Below the pieces are notes generated by a model. That model worked only from the letters and a program-made list of their open reading frames with translations. It was not told the DNA's origin and did not search any database. Below, piece after piece: positions 27,042-35,206 of a DNA stretch of 64,000 bases. The position numbers and the translations under genes are program-made. The stretch is from Bacteroidaceae bacterium. GTDB taxonomy: Bacteria; Bacteroidota; Bacteroidia; Bacteroidales; Bacteroidaceae. Position 1 is the first letter of the stretch, and each line of letters starts with the position of its first letter. Location: positions 1-64,000 of the forward strand of contig JAFXNA010000007.1 in assembly GCA_017529865.1 (NCBI GenBank), read 5' to 3'.

Positions 27042-27073
27042 GTGTGTCGAGGTGGTCTCGGCACACTTTTTTT
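27042..27073 (+). terminator. Terminator of gdhA
   Basis: Stem GTGTGTCGAG / CTCGGCACAC with loop GTGGT, followed by seven T residues. Confidence 0.85.
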
Positions 27074-27148
27074 ATCTTCTCGCTGTTTTTCTTGGTCGTT
27101 TGAAATATTTTTTGTTACTTTGCAAGCGGATACTAAACCAATAACGAT

Positions 27149-27598
27149 ATGAAACAGATTGTTTTTGCCATCGCAGTTTGGGCGATGTCCACCCTGAGCG
27201 GATGGGCACAGAGCTCCGAAACGTTCACTCCTAAAGCATTCCATGTCGAGGTAACCGAAATGTTCCCCTTGTCGTATGGAGCCAGTTATGGACTTAACGA
27301 TTTCTCTTTGACACTACGCAACGATTCCGCGTTGGTATGCATGCCTTATCTCGGCGAAGCCTACGTGCCTTCGTTCACCTACGACGGTCTGCGATTCGAA
27401 CATCAGTACGACAAACTCCAAGTAGGTAAGGATAAGAAGGAAGAAGCCACGATTGTGACATTCAACGTGAAACATGGCATCGTGGCCCATCGTTTCATTA
27501 TCACCGCCTATCCCAACCACAAGACCTACATCACTGTCTATCCAAGCAATGCACAAGCATGCTCCTACACAGGTGAGTGGACGGCTACACACCAATGA
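27149..27598 (+). CDS. DUF4251-like exported protein
   Basis: This 149-residue protein has a signal peptide (about residues 1-20) and a compact beta-rich domain (LTLRNDSALVCMPYLGEAYV ... YITVYPSNAQACSYTGEW) typical of DUF4251, a Bacteroidota family of unknown function. It ends with TGA overlapping the recG ATG (ATGA at 27595-27598), so recG is translationally coupled to it. A possible promoter with -7 TTACTTTGC lies about 30 nt upstream. Confidence 0.7.
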   Translation: MKQIVFAIAVWAMSTLSGWAQSSETFTPKAFHVEVTEMFPLSYGASYGLNDFSLTLRNDSALVCMPYLGEAYVPSFTYDGLRFEHQYDKLQVGKDKKEEATIVTFNVKHGIVAHRFIITAYPNHKTYITVYPSNAQACSYTGEWTATHQ

Positions 27599-29814
27599 TT
27601 CAGCGATCACAGGACATAAAGTATCTGCAAGGAGTGGGACCGGCTCGGGCCGACCTGCTCAATAAGGAACTCGGCATCCGCACCGTAGGTGACTTGCTGA
27701 CATACTATCCCTATAAGTATGTCGACAAGACCCACATCTACAAGATACGCGACATTGATGCCTCGATGCCTTATGTCCAAGTTATGGGTCAGATTCTTTC
27801 TGCCGACGTAGTGGGTGAAGGACGTGGCAAACGGCTTGTGGCCCGATTGGTCGACGACACTGGAGCCATCGAACTGGTATGGTTTCAAGGCATCAAGTAC
27901 GCACTCAAGAACTACGACTTCAACGTACCCTACCTCGTGTTCGGCAAACCCAGCATGTATGGAGGTCGTCTCAACATCGCACATCCTGAGATAGAACGCC
28001 TCTCCCCCTCGGGGGAGATTGAGAGAGGGGCTGCAGGAGGGGGACGCTTTGTACCTAGCTACAACACATCGGAGAAGATGAAACGGTCGGGGTTGAACTC
28101 TGGTGCGATGATGAAACTCACCAGCAAACTCTTCGACCTGTTCGATGCCCCCTTCCCAGAGACCCTGAACACATATCTGGTGGAACACTACCACCTTATC
28201 TCCTACGACCAAGCGATTCGCAACATACATTTTCCGCAGTCGGCCGAATTGCTTCGTAAAGCACAGGTACGACTGAAGTTCGAGGAACTGTTCTATGTCC
28301 AGCTCAACATCCTACGCTATGCACGCGACCGAATGCGTAAGTATCGAGGCATCGTATTCCCCAAGATTGGCGATGCATTCAACAACTTCTACCACAACTA
28401 CCTGCCGTTCGAACTCACAGGTGCACAGAAGCGTGTACTGAAGGAGATACGCAAGGACATGGGGTCGGGCCGTCAGATGAACCGGCTCTTGCAAGGCGAT
28501 GTCGGTTCTGGCAAGACCCTCGTGGCACTGATGAGTGCCCTCATCGCTATCGACAACCACTGTCAGGCCTGCATCATGGCCCCTACAGAAATACTCGCAG
28601 AGCAACACCTGCAAACCCTCCGTCAGTTCTTGGGCGATATGCCCATCCGCGTAGAGCTGCTGACAGGTAGCGTAAAAGGGAAGCGACGCGAGACCATCCT
28701 CCGTGACCTGAAGAATGGCAGCATCCACATCCTCATCGGCACTCATGCTATCATCGAAGACAATGTCATCTTCATGCATTTAGGACTGGCTGTCATCGAC
28801 GAACAACACCGATTTGGAGTAGCACAACGTGCCAAATTATGGGATAAAAGCGGACCCACCCCCATACCCCTCCCTGTAATGGAGGGGAGTGGTCACCATC
28901 AATCGTTTACATCCTCGAGTAACTACTCCCCGCCCTCGCAGGGAGGGGCACAGGGGGCGGGTCTATTCCCTCATGTTTTGGTCATGACCGCTACCCCCAT
29001 CCCGCGTACACTCGCAATGACCCTCTACGGCGACCTCGACGTGAGTGTCATCGACGAACTGCCGCCGGGTCGTAAACCCATCTATACCGTTCACATGTTC
29101 GACAGCTATCGTGAGCAAATCTACCGCAAGGTGCGGCAGGAGATGGAACAGGGTCGTCAGGTCTATATCGTCTATCCCCTCATCCAGGAAAGCGAGAAGA
29201 TGGATCTGAAGAACCTCGAAGACGGCTATGTGCAGGTGTGTCGTCACTTCCCCGACTATAAGGTAGGAAAGGTACACGGCAAGATGAAACCTGCCGAGAA
29301 AGATGCCGAGATGCAGCGGTTCGCTAGCGGTGAGACCCAGATACTCGTTGCCACCACCGTCATCGAAGTAGGTGTGAATGTACCCAATGCCAGCGTGATG
29401 GTCATCGAGAACGCAGAGCGGTTCGGGCTCAGTCAGTTGCATCAGCTGCGCGGACGTGTCGGACGTGGAGCCGACCAGTCCTATTGCATCCTCGTCACCA
29501 ACTATGAGATAGGTACTGAGACCCGCAAGCGCATCCAGATCATGGTCGATTCCACCGACGGGTTCGAAATCGCGGAAGCCGACCTGCGCCTACGTGGACC
29601 GGGCGACCTCGAAGGTACCCAACAGAGCGGTATGGCATTCGACCTCAAGATAGCCAACCTCGGTACCGACGGACAGATCCTCACTCTTGCCCGTGAAGCC
29701 GCCACCACCATCCTCGACAACGACCCCGATGAGCGCAATCCTCAGAACGACATCCTCTGGCGACGCCTGCAGGAACTGCGACGCACCAACATCAATTGGG
29801 GAGCAATAAGTTAA
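27595..29814 (+). CDS. recG: ATP-dependent DNA helicase RecG with two repeat insertions
   Basis: This is the branch-migration helicase that remodels stalled forks and Holliday junctions. The N-terminal wedge/OB region is followed by helicase motifs: I (LLQGDVGSGKTLVA), Ia (MAPTEILAEQH), II (VIDEQHRFGV), III (MTATPIPRTLAMTLYG), and V/VI (TTVIEVGVNVPNAS, QLRGRVGRG). I chose the ATG at 27595. Residues about 137-151 (SPSGEIERGAAGGG) and about 420-456 (GPTPIPLPVMEGSG...GAGLFP) are encoded by GC-rich mobile repeats. The second sits between motifs II and III, inside the helicase core, where family members have a short loop. The frame is intact, so the protein may still work. Confidence 0.92.
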   Translation: MIQRSQDIKYLQGVGPARADLLNKELGIRTVGDLLTYYPYKYVDKTHIYKIRDIDASMPYVQVMGQILSADVVGEGRGKRLVARLVDDTGAIELVWFQGIKYALKNYDFNVPYLVFGKPSMYGGRLNIAHPEIERLSPSGEIERGAAGGGRFVPSYNTSEKMKRSGLNSGAMMKLTSKLFDLFDAPFPETLNTYLVEHYHLISYDQAIRNIHFPQSAELLRKAQVRLKFEELFYVQLNILRYARDRMRKYRGIVFPKIGDAFNNFYHNYLPFELTGAQKRVLKEIRKDMGSGRQMNRLLQGDVGSGKTLVALMSALIAIDNHCQACIMAPTEILAEQHLQTLRQFLGDMPIRVELLTGSVKGKRRETILRDLKNGSIHILIGTHAIIEDNVIFMHLGLAVIDEQHRFGVAQRAKLWDKSGPTPIPLPVMEGSGHHQSFTSSSNYSPPSQGGAQGAGLFPHVLVMTATPIPRTLAMTLYGDLDVSVIDELPPGRKPIYTVHMFDSYREQIYRKVRQEMEQGRQVYIVYPLIQESEKMDLKNLEDGYVQVCRHFPDYKVGKVHGKMKPAEKDAEMQRFASGETQILVATTVIEVGVNVPNASVMVIENAERFGLSQLHQLRGRVGRGADQSYCILVTNYEIGTETRKRIQIMVDSTDGFEIAEADLRLRGPGDLEGTQQSGMAFDLKIANLGTDGQILTLAREAATTILDNDPDERNPQNDILWRRLQELRRTNINWGAIS
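28003..28046. repeat. GC-rich hairpin half-copy in recG
   Basis: CTCTCCCCCTCGGGGGAGA followed by TTGAGAGAGGGGC, read in frame within the wedge/OB region. Confidence 0.65.
28853..28963. mobile_element. 111-bp non-autonomous element in recG
   Basis: It has the same ends as the mtaB and GT2 copies (GACCCACCCCC... / ...GGGCGGGTC) and the same sub-terminal GGGGAGTGGTCACCA and GTAACTACTCCCC. The centre is diverged, which suggests an older insertion. Confidence 0.85.
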
Positions 29815-29816
29815 AA

Positions 29817-29935
29817 GACCCACCCCCTGTGCCCCTCCCTGCAAGGGAGGGGAATCTTCTCCCCTTGGGGGTTTCTGTCCCCCGAGAACGGGGGAACCGA
29901 AGGGGGTGTAAAGACCATTGAATAAGAGAGGGGTT
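29817..29935. mobile_element. GC-rich hairpin repeats after recG
   Basis: A terminal-repeat copy (29817-29855, GACCCACCCCCTGTGCCCCT...) starts 3 bp after the recG stop. It is followed by two further C-rich/G-rich hairpins to about 29935. It is non-coding. Confidence 0.75.
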
Positions 29936-29957
29936 AAATGATTAAATAGTAAATAAT

Positions 29958-30512
29958 ATGGTGAAACCAATCTATCTATTTCTTGCTACCGGATTCCAGG
30001 AAACCGAAGCAATCGCACCAGTCACCGTATGCCGCAAGGCCGGACTGCTGATTAAGACCGTATCCATCACAGGTCAACTGTGGGTGGAGAGTGCAATGGG
30101 AGTGACCGTCAAGGCAGATATGCTGTTCGAGGAAGCCGACTTCAGCGATGCTGCGATGCTCGTGATGCCGGGAGGAATGCCTGGCAGTACCAACCTCAGC
30201 GACTATACACCGCTGCAGGAAGTCATCATGCAGCACTACAAGGCAGGCACACCGCTGGCTGCCATCTGTGCCGCTCCGCTGGTCTATGGACGATTAGGAC
30301 TGCTTCGTGGCGTGAAGGCCACCTGCTATCCAGGTTGTGAAGACGAGCAGTGGGGAGCCATCATCACCGACCAAGCAGCAGTGACCGATGGGCAGTTCAT
30401 CACCGGACACGGTCCGGGTGCCGCACTCGATTTCGGCTACGCCATCGTGGACTACCTCTTAGGCCCCGAAGCATGTGAAAAAGTAAAAGCAGGAATGGTA
30501 TGGCCTTATTAA
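29958..30512 (+). CDS. DJ-1/PfpI family protein
   Basis: This 184-residue protein of the DJ-1/YajL branch has the nucleophile elbow Cys in LAAICAAPLVYGRLGLL, the conserved Glu in GFQETEAIAP, and GHGPGAALDFGYAIVD near the end. Family members are associated with oxidative stress, chaperone or glyoxalase-type activity; which of these applies cannot be read here. It follows recG after a hairpin-repeat spacer. Confidence 0.88.
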   Translation: MVKPIYLFLATGFQETEAIAPVTVCRKAGLLIKTVSITGQLWVESAMGVTVKADMLFEEADFSDAAMLVMPGGMPGSTNLSDYTPLQEVIMQHYKAGTPLAAICAAPLVYGRLGLLRGVKATCYPGCEDEQWGAIITDQAAVTDGQFITGHGPGAALDFGYAIVDYLLGPEACEKVKAGMVWPY

Positions 30513-30592
30513 TTCATAATGCATAATGCATAATTCATAATTATGAGCTCAATAAATATCTCTCCCCCTTGGGGGAGTCGGAAGGGGCTTGC
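30513..30592. repeat. AT repeat and hairpin repeat forming the ispD 5' end
   Basis: ATTCATAATGCATAATGC units run to the ispD ATG at 30543. A CTCCCCCTTGGGGGAGTCGG hairpin half-copy (about 30561-30590) encodes the first residues of the protein ([10 protein letters not shown]). Confidence 0.7.
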
Positions 30593-31223
30593 AGTAATTA
30601 TCGTTGCTGGTGGGAAGGGATTGCGCATGGGAGGCGACATTCCCAAACAGTTCTTGGTTGTGAGAGGGAGGCCCATCCTGATGCACACCATCGAGCGGTT
30701 TCACCACTTCGACCCCACGATGCAGATCGTAGTTGTGCTGCCAAGCGACCAGCACGACTACTGGAACCAACTCTGCCAGCAATATGGGTTCGACATCCCC
30801 ATCACCATCGCTGATGGTGGCAAGGAGCGGTTCCACTCCGTGAAGAACGGCTTGGTTTGTGTCCACACCGATTGCACCCTCATCGGTGTGCACGACGGTG
30901 TACGTCCCTACGTATCGACGGAAGTCATCCAACGCTGCTACGATGCAGCCGCCACCGATGGAGCAGCCATCCCCGTCGTCCCGGTGTTCGAGACCCTGCG
31001 ACATATCACCCCCGATGGCAGCCACACAGTGCCCCGTCAGGACTACAAACTGGTGCAGACCCCGCAGGTGTTCCAGGCACCCCTACTCCGCCGCGCCTAC
31101 GAACAACCGTTCTCCCCATCCTTCACCGACGATGCCTCCGTTGTCGAAGCAATAGGGCACAGCATCACCCTCGTCGAAGGTAATAGAGAGAATATAAAAA
31201 TAACAACGAAGGAAGACCTATAA
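30543..31223 (+). CDS. ispD: 2-C-methyl-D-erythritol 4-phosphate cytidylyltransferase
   Basis: IspD forms CDP-methylerythritol in the non-mevalonate isoprenoid pathway. Motifs: [20 protein letters not shown] (CTP loop, conserved Lys), [11 protein letters not shown] and QTPQVFQ, over 226 residues. The first about 14 residues ([14 protein letters not shown]) are encoded by repeat DNA rather than family sequence. The only upstream ATG lies at the end of an AT repeat, so repeat insertion appears to have replaced the original start. Confidence 0.9.
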   Translation: MSSINISPPWGSRKGLAVIIVAGGKGLRMGGDIPKQFLVVRGRPILMHTIERFHHFDPTMQIVVVLPSDQHDYWNQLCQQYGFDIPITIADGGKERFHSVKNGLVCVHTDCTLIGVHDGVRPYVSTEVIQRCYDAAATDGAAIPVVPVFETLRHITPDGSHTVPRQDYKLVQTPQVFQAPLLRRAYEQPFSPSFTDDASVVEAIGHSITLVEGNRENIKITTKEDL

Positions 31224-31230
31224 ACTAGAA

Positions 31231-31269
31231 GACCCACCCCCTGTGCCCCTCCCTGCGAGGGAGGGGAGT
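31231..31269. repeat. Solo terminal repeat of the DUF559 element family
   Basis: A single 39-bp end (GACCCACCCCCTGTGCCCCT...GAGGGGAGT) with a perfect internal hairpin, just after ispD. Confidence 0.75.
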
Positions 31270-31287
31270 ATAATGAAGGCAGATGTT

Positions 31288-31335
31288 AACAATAAGCAGC
31301 ACCTCGATTATGAGATGCTGCTTATTGTTTTTTTT
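31288..31335 (+). terminator. Terminator after ispD
   Basis: Stem AACAATAAGCAGCA / TGCTGCTTATTGTT with inner CTC/GAG pairing, followed by eight T residues. It lies between converging genes. Confidence 0.88.
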
Positions 31336-31338
31336 CTT

Positions 31339-31388
31339 CCCCCTAAGTTCTCCCCCTTGAGGGGGGGAGTTAGAGGGGGGCTGAGAGG
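31339..31388. repeat. GC-rich hairpin repeat, CCCCTAAGTTCTCCCCC subfamily
   Basis: About 49 bp closely matching the copy inside the MG2-like gene at 39363-39412. Confidence 0.7.
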
Positions 31389-31394
31389 TCTGCC

Positions 31395-32741
31395 TTAAAA
31401 ATCAATATCCACACCCAAACCAAACACGCGGTTCTCGCGGTGGTAGATGACGTTGCTCACATTAGTCGTAACCGTGTGGTCAGAGTAGTTGGTCTGGAAG
31501 TAGGCAGCGTTGAGCTTCACCTGATCAGTCAGCTTCACACCCACACCCAGTCCGAACGAATAGCTGTTGAGGTTGAACGACAGGTCCGAGTAGTTCGCCT
31601 CCGACTGGTCGTACATCGTCTTCTGGTAGCCGGCACTCACCTCGATGCGGTCAGTCAGGTCGTACGCAGCACCCAAGGTAATCTCATGCGTGTCCTTCAC
31701 AAGGTCCTTGGTCCACTGACGAGTGTCACGATCCATGAACATGTGATAGCCTACGTTCAGGCGCAGTTTCTCGATAGGAGTCACCTGCACACCCACAGCC
31801 AGCATCGATGGCAAATCCATCTGCGTCTCAGCCTCGTCGAGGTAGTTAGCGAAAGTAGCACGGCCGGCAGCCAACTGGTTGAATTCAGCATTGTTGTTCG
31901 CATCAGCCTTCACGGTGATAGGCGTACGGAACTCATACTTCAGTGCCAGGTTCACATAGTCGTTCAGCTTATAGTCCACACCGATAATCGGAGCCACACC
32001 CATTCCCGTCAGGTCGCAGTCGAGCACATAGCTGTTAGGCACGTTGATGATGTTGCCCGTCGTTGTGCGGAACGTGATGTTGTCGATATGACCCTTATAG
32101 TTGTTCCATGCATAGATGGCACGCACACCCAGGCTCACAGCCAGCTTCTCGTTCAGCTTGCGAGCAGCAGCCAGTGTCGTACCGAAGAAGTACGACTTAC
32201 CCTTCAGGTAGCTGTTGAGGCTGTAACCGCCGAAGGCCGCACCCAGTTGCGTCATACCCATCTGACCTACGAGCGCCTCGAACGAACCCACACCATTCTC
32301 AAACTCACATGAACCGCCACCACCGATGACACCGAAACCGAACAGGAAAGCCCAGTCGTTCTTGTTGTACGCCAAGTACAATGAAGGCTGAATAGGCACA
32401 TGCACACGGCCCTTATACAATCGGTCCACCGAACCGTCAGCCAACGGAGTACCAGGATTCAGGTAGTTCGCACCGAACAAAGCCCCGTAGCTGCTGTGCG
32501 AGTCACGCTTCTGATGCGGGCTCTGCCAGTTGAACTGCAAGTGCCAGCCCTCCTTCATGAAGCTCACACCCGCAGGGTTATAATACACACCATCGATGTC
32601 GATAGCAGCATCGCGCGATGGATTTCTCAAAAAACCGATACTCTGATTCGTGTTCGTCAGATAGTCTCCAGCCCACACTTCAGCCACAAAACCCTGAAGC
32701 ATCAGGCACACGGAGCACAAAGTCAAAATTCTTTTCATCAT
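31395..32741 (-). CDS. FadL/OmpP1-like outer-membrane transporter
   Basis: This 448-residue beta-barrel has a signal peptide (MMKRILTLCSVCLMLQGFVA...) and the N-terminal DYLTNTNQSIGFLRNPSRDA, GVYYNPAGVSFM region characteristic of FadL/TodX hydrophobic-compound channels. Alternating strands run to the C-terminal aromatic-rich RVFGLGVDIDF. It would import long-chain fatty acids or other hydrophobic molecules. Either of two adjacent ATGs could start it. The upstream region is the large 8-bp repeat array. Confidence 0.85.
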   Translation of the reverse strand: MMKRILTLCSVCLMLQGFVAEVWAGDYLTNTNQSIGFLRNPSRDAAIDIDGVYYNPAGVSFMKEGWHLQFNWQSPHQKRDSHSSYGALFGANYLNPGTPLADGSVDRLYKGRVHVPIQPSLYLAYNKNDWAFLFGFGVIGGGGSCEFENGVGSFEALVGQMGMTQLGAAFGGYSLNSYLKGKSYFFGTTLAAARKLNEKLAVSLGVRAIYAWNNYKGHIDNITFRTTTGNIINVPNSYVLDCDLTGMGVAPIIGVDYKLNDYVNLALKYEFRTPITVKADANNNAEFNQLAAGRATFANYLDEAETQMDLPSMLAVGVQVTPIEKLRLNVGYHMFMDRDTRQWTKDLVKDTHEITLGAAYDLTDRIEVSAGYQKTMYDQSEANYSDLSFNLNSYSFGLGVGVKLTDQVKLNAAYFQTNYSDHTVTTNVSNVIYHRENRVFGLGVDIDF

Positions 32742-32760
32742 TTTCTTATTTTCTATTTAA

Positions 32761-32995
32761 ACTATTAACCTATTAAGCTATTAACCTACTAAGCTATTAA
32801 GCTATTAACCTATTAACCCACTAACCTATTAACCCACTAACCTATTAAACAACTAAGCTATTAAGCTATTAAGCTATTAACCTACTAAGCTATTAAGCTA
32901 TTAAGCTATTAACCTACTAAGCTATTAACCTACTAAGCTATTAAGCTATTAACCTACTAAGCTATTAAGCTATTAAGCTATTAAGCTAAATCTCT
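32761..32995. repeat. Large array of 8-bp units (CTATTAAG/CTATTAAC/CTACTAAG)
   Basis: About 28 consecutive 8-bp units with small variations at positions 4 and 8, without spacers. It lies in the leader or upstream region of the FadL-like gene. It is the largest member of a family also seen at 9337, 14270 and 15150. Confidence 0.85.
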
Positions 32996-33167
32996 GATTT
33001 CACGCTGCAAAGTTACGAAAAACGACACACCCCACCGCCACCTCGTGCAAATTCCTGCACACCTCCCACCCCTTTCGTTCCCTCTGTCGCACAAAAACAC
33101 GCACACTCGCACACCGAAGGTGCAATAAGAACGTTTGCTGAAGGTAAGTGCTAAACACAAAAAAAAC

Positions 33168-33200
33168 TCATGTTACCATGTTACCATGTTACCATGTTAC
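33168..33200. repeat. Four copies of ATGTTACC
   Basis: A perfect tandem 8-bp repeat, different in sequence but equal in period to the larger array nearby. Confidence 0.8.
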
Positions 33201-33269
33201 CAAAAATGCGGTTGAGATAAACAAATTCCTAACTTCAAGGTGCAAATTGACGAAAAACCTCTTGAATAC

Positions 33270-33301
33270 TTGTCGGAATAAATAAAAATAGTTATCTTTG
33301 C
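33270..33301 (+). promoter_or_regulatory. Promoter of the zeta-type toxin-antitoxin pair
   Basis: -33 TTG (33270-33272), 20-bp spacer, -7 TATCTTTGC (33293-33301), 18 nt before the antitoxin ATG. Confidence 0.65.
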
Positions 33302-33319
33302 AATCAAAAATATCGGAAT

Positions 33320-33523
33320 ATGACAGAGATGTATAGGAAATACAGACTGACTTCCATGGAGGAGCCTAGTGACGAGATGCTTCAGGCGTTAATGGAAGAT
33401 GTGGCAAAGGCAGCAAGGGAGTCGAGTGCTAAAGCAGAGGCCGAAAAACATAGACGGCTTGCTGAGGTTGCAAGCATTATTGCTGCCAGGCGTTTAAAAC
33501 GTAAAGCTGTAAACAATGATTAA
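33320..33523 (+). CDS. Putative antitoxin of the zeta-type toxin
   Basis: This 67-residue, charged, largely helical protein (ALMEDVAKAARESSAKAEAE, RRLAEVASIIAARRLKRKA) lies directly before and overlaps by 8 nt the zeta-like kinase gene. Its size and position match the small antitoxins of Bacteroidota zeta-toxin pairs. I recognise no DNA-binding fold. Confidence 0.65.
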   Translation: MTEMYRKYRLTSMEEPSDEMLQALMEDVAKAARESSAKAEAEKHRRLAEVASIIAARRLKRKAVNND

Positions 33524-34109
33524 GAGAAAGCCTACTCTTTGTGTTGTGGCTGGTCCAAATGGTTCAGGAAAGACCACTACAACTATTCAACTGCTCAATG
33601 ACGAATGGGCTGTTGATAGTTTATATATCAATCCTGATAATATCGCACAGGAAACATTTGGCGACTGGAATTCACCCGAAGCGGTACTGAAAGCAGCAGA
33701 ACGAGCAACTCAATTGCGTTATGAATGTTTAGAACAAGGTCGTGATTTTGTCTTTGAGACTGTATTTTCTGCTCAAGAAAAACTTGAATTCTTGCATAAA
33801 GCCAAATCCGCAGGTTTTTTCATCCGTTTTTTTTATGTCTGCACATCCGATCCCGCAATAAATGTAGCACGTATTGCTCAACGATATATGAATGGTGGGC
33901 ATGAAGTACCTATATCAAAGATTATCTCACGTTATTATAAGTCGCTTGTCAATGCAGAAGAAGCCATTTCTTTTGTTGATCGTGCCTATTTGTATGACAA
34001 TTCCATTGACAACCAACTTCCACGCCTTCTTTTTCGTACCAGCGATGGTAAGATATTCAAGCGTTATACGGATGATATTCCCGAATGGGCAAGAACGTTC
34101 CTTGAGTGA
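33516..34109 (+). CDS. Zeta toxin family P-loop kinase
   Basis: This 197-residue protein starts with a P-loop (CVVAGPNGSGKTTTTIQLL), followed by YINPDNIAQETFGDW and the FVFETVFS strand, as in zeta toxin/PezT-like and YhfS-type kinases. Zeta toxins phosphorylate UDP-N-acetylglucosamine and block wall synthesis; Bacteroidota relatives are less studied. The ATG at 33516 overlaps the antitoxin stop (ATGATTAA). Confidence 0.82.
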   Translation: MIKRKPTLCVVAGPNGSGKTTTTIQLLNDEWAVDSLYINPDNIAQETFGDWNSPEAVLKAAERATQLRYECLEQGRDFVFETVFSAQEKLEFLHKAKSAGFFIRFFYVCTSDPAINVARIAQRYMNGGHEVPISKIISRYYKSLVNAEEAISFVDRAYLYDNSIDNQLPRLLFRTSDGKIFKRYTDDIPEWARTFLE

Positions 34110-34186
34110 AAACAGAGCCATGCTTGCATGAGCTATAGCATTTTGCACGAAGCGAAATAGATAATCAGTAGTTTTTCTTCGAATTA

Positions 34187-34219
34187 TTTGGAAATGACAA
34201 AAAAAAGTATTATCTTTGC
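34187..34219 (+). promoter_or_regulatory. Promoter of the HU-like gene
   Basis: -33 TTTG (34187-34190), 20-bp spacer, -7 TATCTTTGC (34211-34219). Confidence 0.75.
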
Positions 34220-34237
34220 AAATAAAAAGAAACTACT

Positions 34238-34873
34238 ATGCCACGTAAGACAAATGGAATATTGTTCGAGCTGCAACCACGCCCCACGAAGGGTGAGGAC
34301 GGCAAGCCGCTGCTCTATGCACAGCCAGTCATCAGCCGCAAATGGAATGTGAAGGACATCGATGACTTCTGCACAAGGTACCGTCATACCAGTAAGGGTG
34401 AAATCGAGCGCTTCTTCAGTTTGATTGAGGAAGTCACTACGATGTGGCTCAGAGACGGATACCGTGTCGACACCCCTTTCGGCTCGTTTGCTCCCAAACT
34501 GAAGTTAGTGGGCGAACATACCGACCCAAGCAAGGTGACAGGGCGAGACATCCTATATGGTGGTGTGGAGTTCATCCCCTCGAAGCAGTTCGTGAAAGAT
34601 GCTGACTGTAGCCGTGAGGGATTCCGTCGTAGGATTAGCAGCGTGGGTAACAGCCAGATGTATGACTCCGCTGCGATGGAGGAAGCTTTGCGAAGATGTA
34701 CGAGCAAAGGCTATACAACCATCAAGTCTTTTCAAATCTTCAGTGGGCTGAAACCCAAGTCAGCAAAAGCCTATCTGGATAGTCTCTGTGAAGGTCCAAA
34801 CCCACGTATGTGGCGCTATCGTGAAGGTCGCACCTGGCACTATGCTTATTTGAAGAACAATCCCCCTGTATAA
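34238..34873 (+). CDS. HU-like DNA-binding domain protein
   Basis: The 211-residue protein resembles Bacteroidota HU-family DNA-binding proteins of the HU-like/DUF4469 type: N-terminal LQPRPTKGEDGKPLLYAQPV, a helical segment TRYRHTSKGEIERFFSLIEE and an arm-like GYRVDTPFGSFAPKLKL. The C-terminal 60 residues (TTIKSFQIFSGLKPKSAKAY) look like a second small domain. A nucleoid or regulatory role is likely but untested. It has its own promoter. Confidence 0.72.
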   Translation: MPRKTNGILFELQPRPTKGEDGKPLLYAQPVISRKWNVKDIDDFCTRYRHTSKGEIERFFSLIEEVTTMWLRDGYRVDTPFGSFAPKLKLVGEHTDPSKVTGRDILYGGVEFIPSKQFVKDADCSREGFRRRISSVGNSQMYDSAAMEEALRRCTSKGYTTIKSFQIFSGLKPKSAKAYLDSLCEGPNPRMWRYREGRTWHYAYLKNNPPV

Positions 34874-34879
34874 AACTTG

Positions 34880-34967
34880 GTACGCAGCGTACGCTGCCCA
34901 ATTCGTCGGCGCTCGCTGCCCATATCGGCAGCGGGCGCTGCTGATATCGTCGGCGGCCGCTGCCGAA
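34880..34967. repeat. Four tandem 22-bp quasi-palindromes (GC-rich)
   Basis: Units 34880-34901, 34902-34923, 34924-34945 and 34946-34967 share a CGNCGGCG-CGCTGCC core. Each can form a short hairpin (for example GCAGCGGGCGCTGC). They start 6 nt after the HU-like stop. The first unit is the most diverged. Confidence 0.7.
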
Positions 34968-35206
34968 CGGAGAGAGCCGTGTTCTCTCCCGCTTCAACCT
35001 ATGTTCTCTCCCGCTTTGAGGCAACTTCTCTCCCCGACACTTCCTACTATTTTACGTTTTCTCTAAAAAAACTTGATCTCTGACGCAATATTATTGGGCA
35101 TTTGCGTGTATATATAAATAAAGGTTATGGGTTATGGGTTATAGGTTATTGAAGTCCTTAACTCTTAATTCTTAACCCAATAAAGGTCAAAGGAGATACT
35201 GATTGC
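34968..35206. other. Repeat-rich gap before the sigma factor
   Basis: It contains two direct copies of GTTCTCTCCCGCTT (about 34980-35020) and a GGTTATGGGTTATAGG tract (about 35125-35155). No gene or clear consensus promoter was found. Confidence 0.5.

Noticed and set aside
32761..32995. CRISPR array
   Set aside because: Units are 8 bp with no unique spacers and no cas genes are nearby. The 22-bp arrays at 9202 and 34880 were rejected for the same reason.
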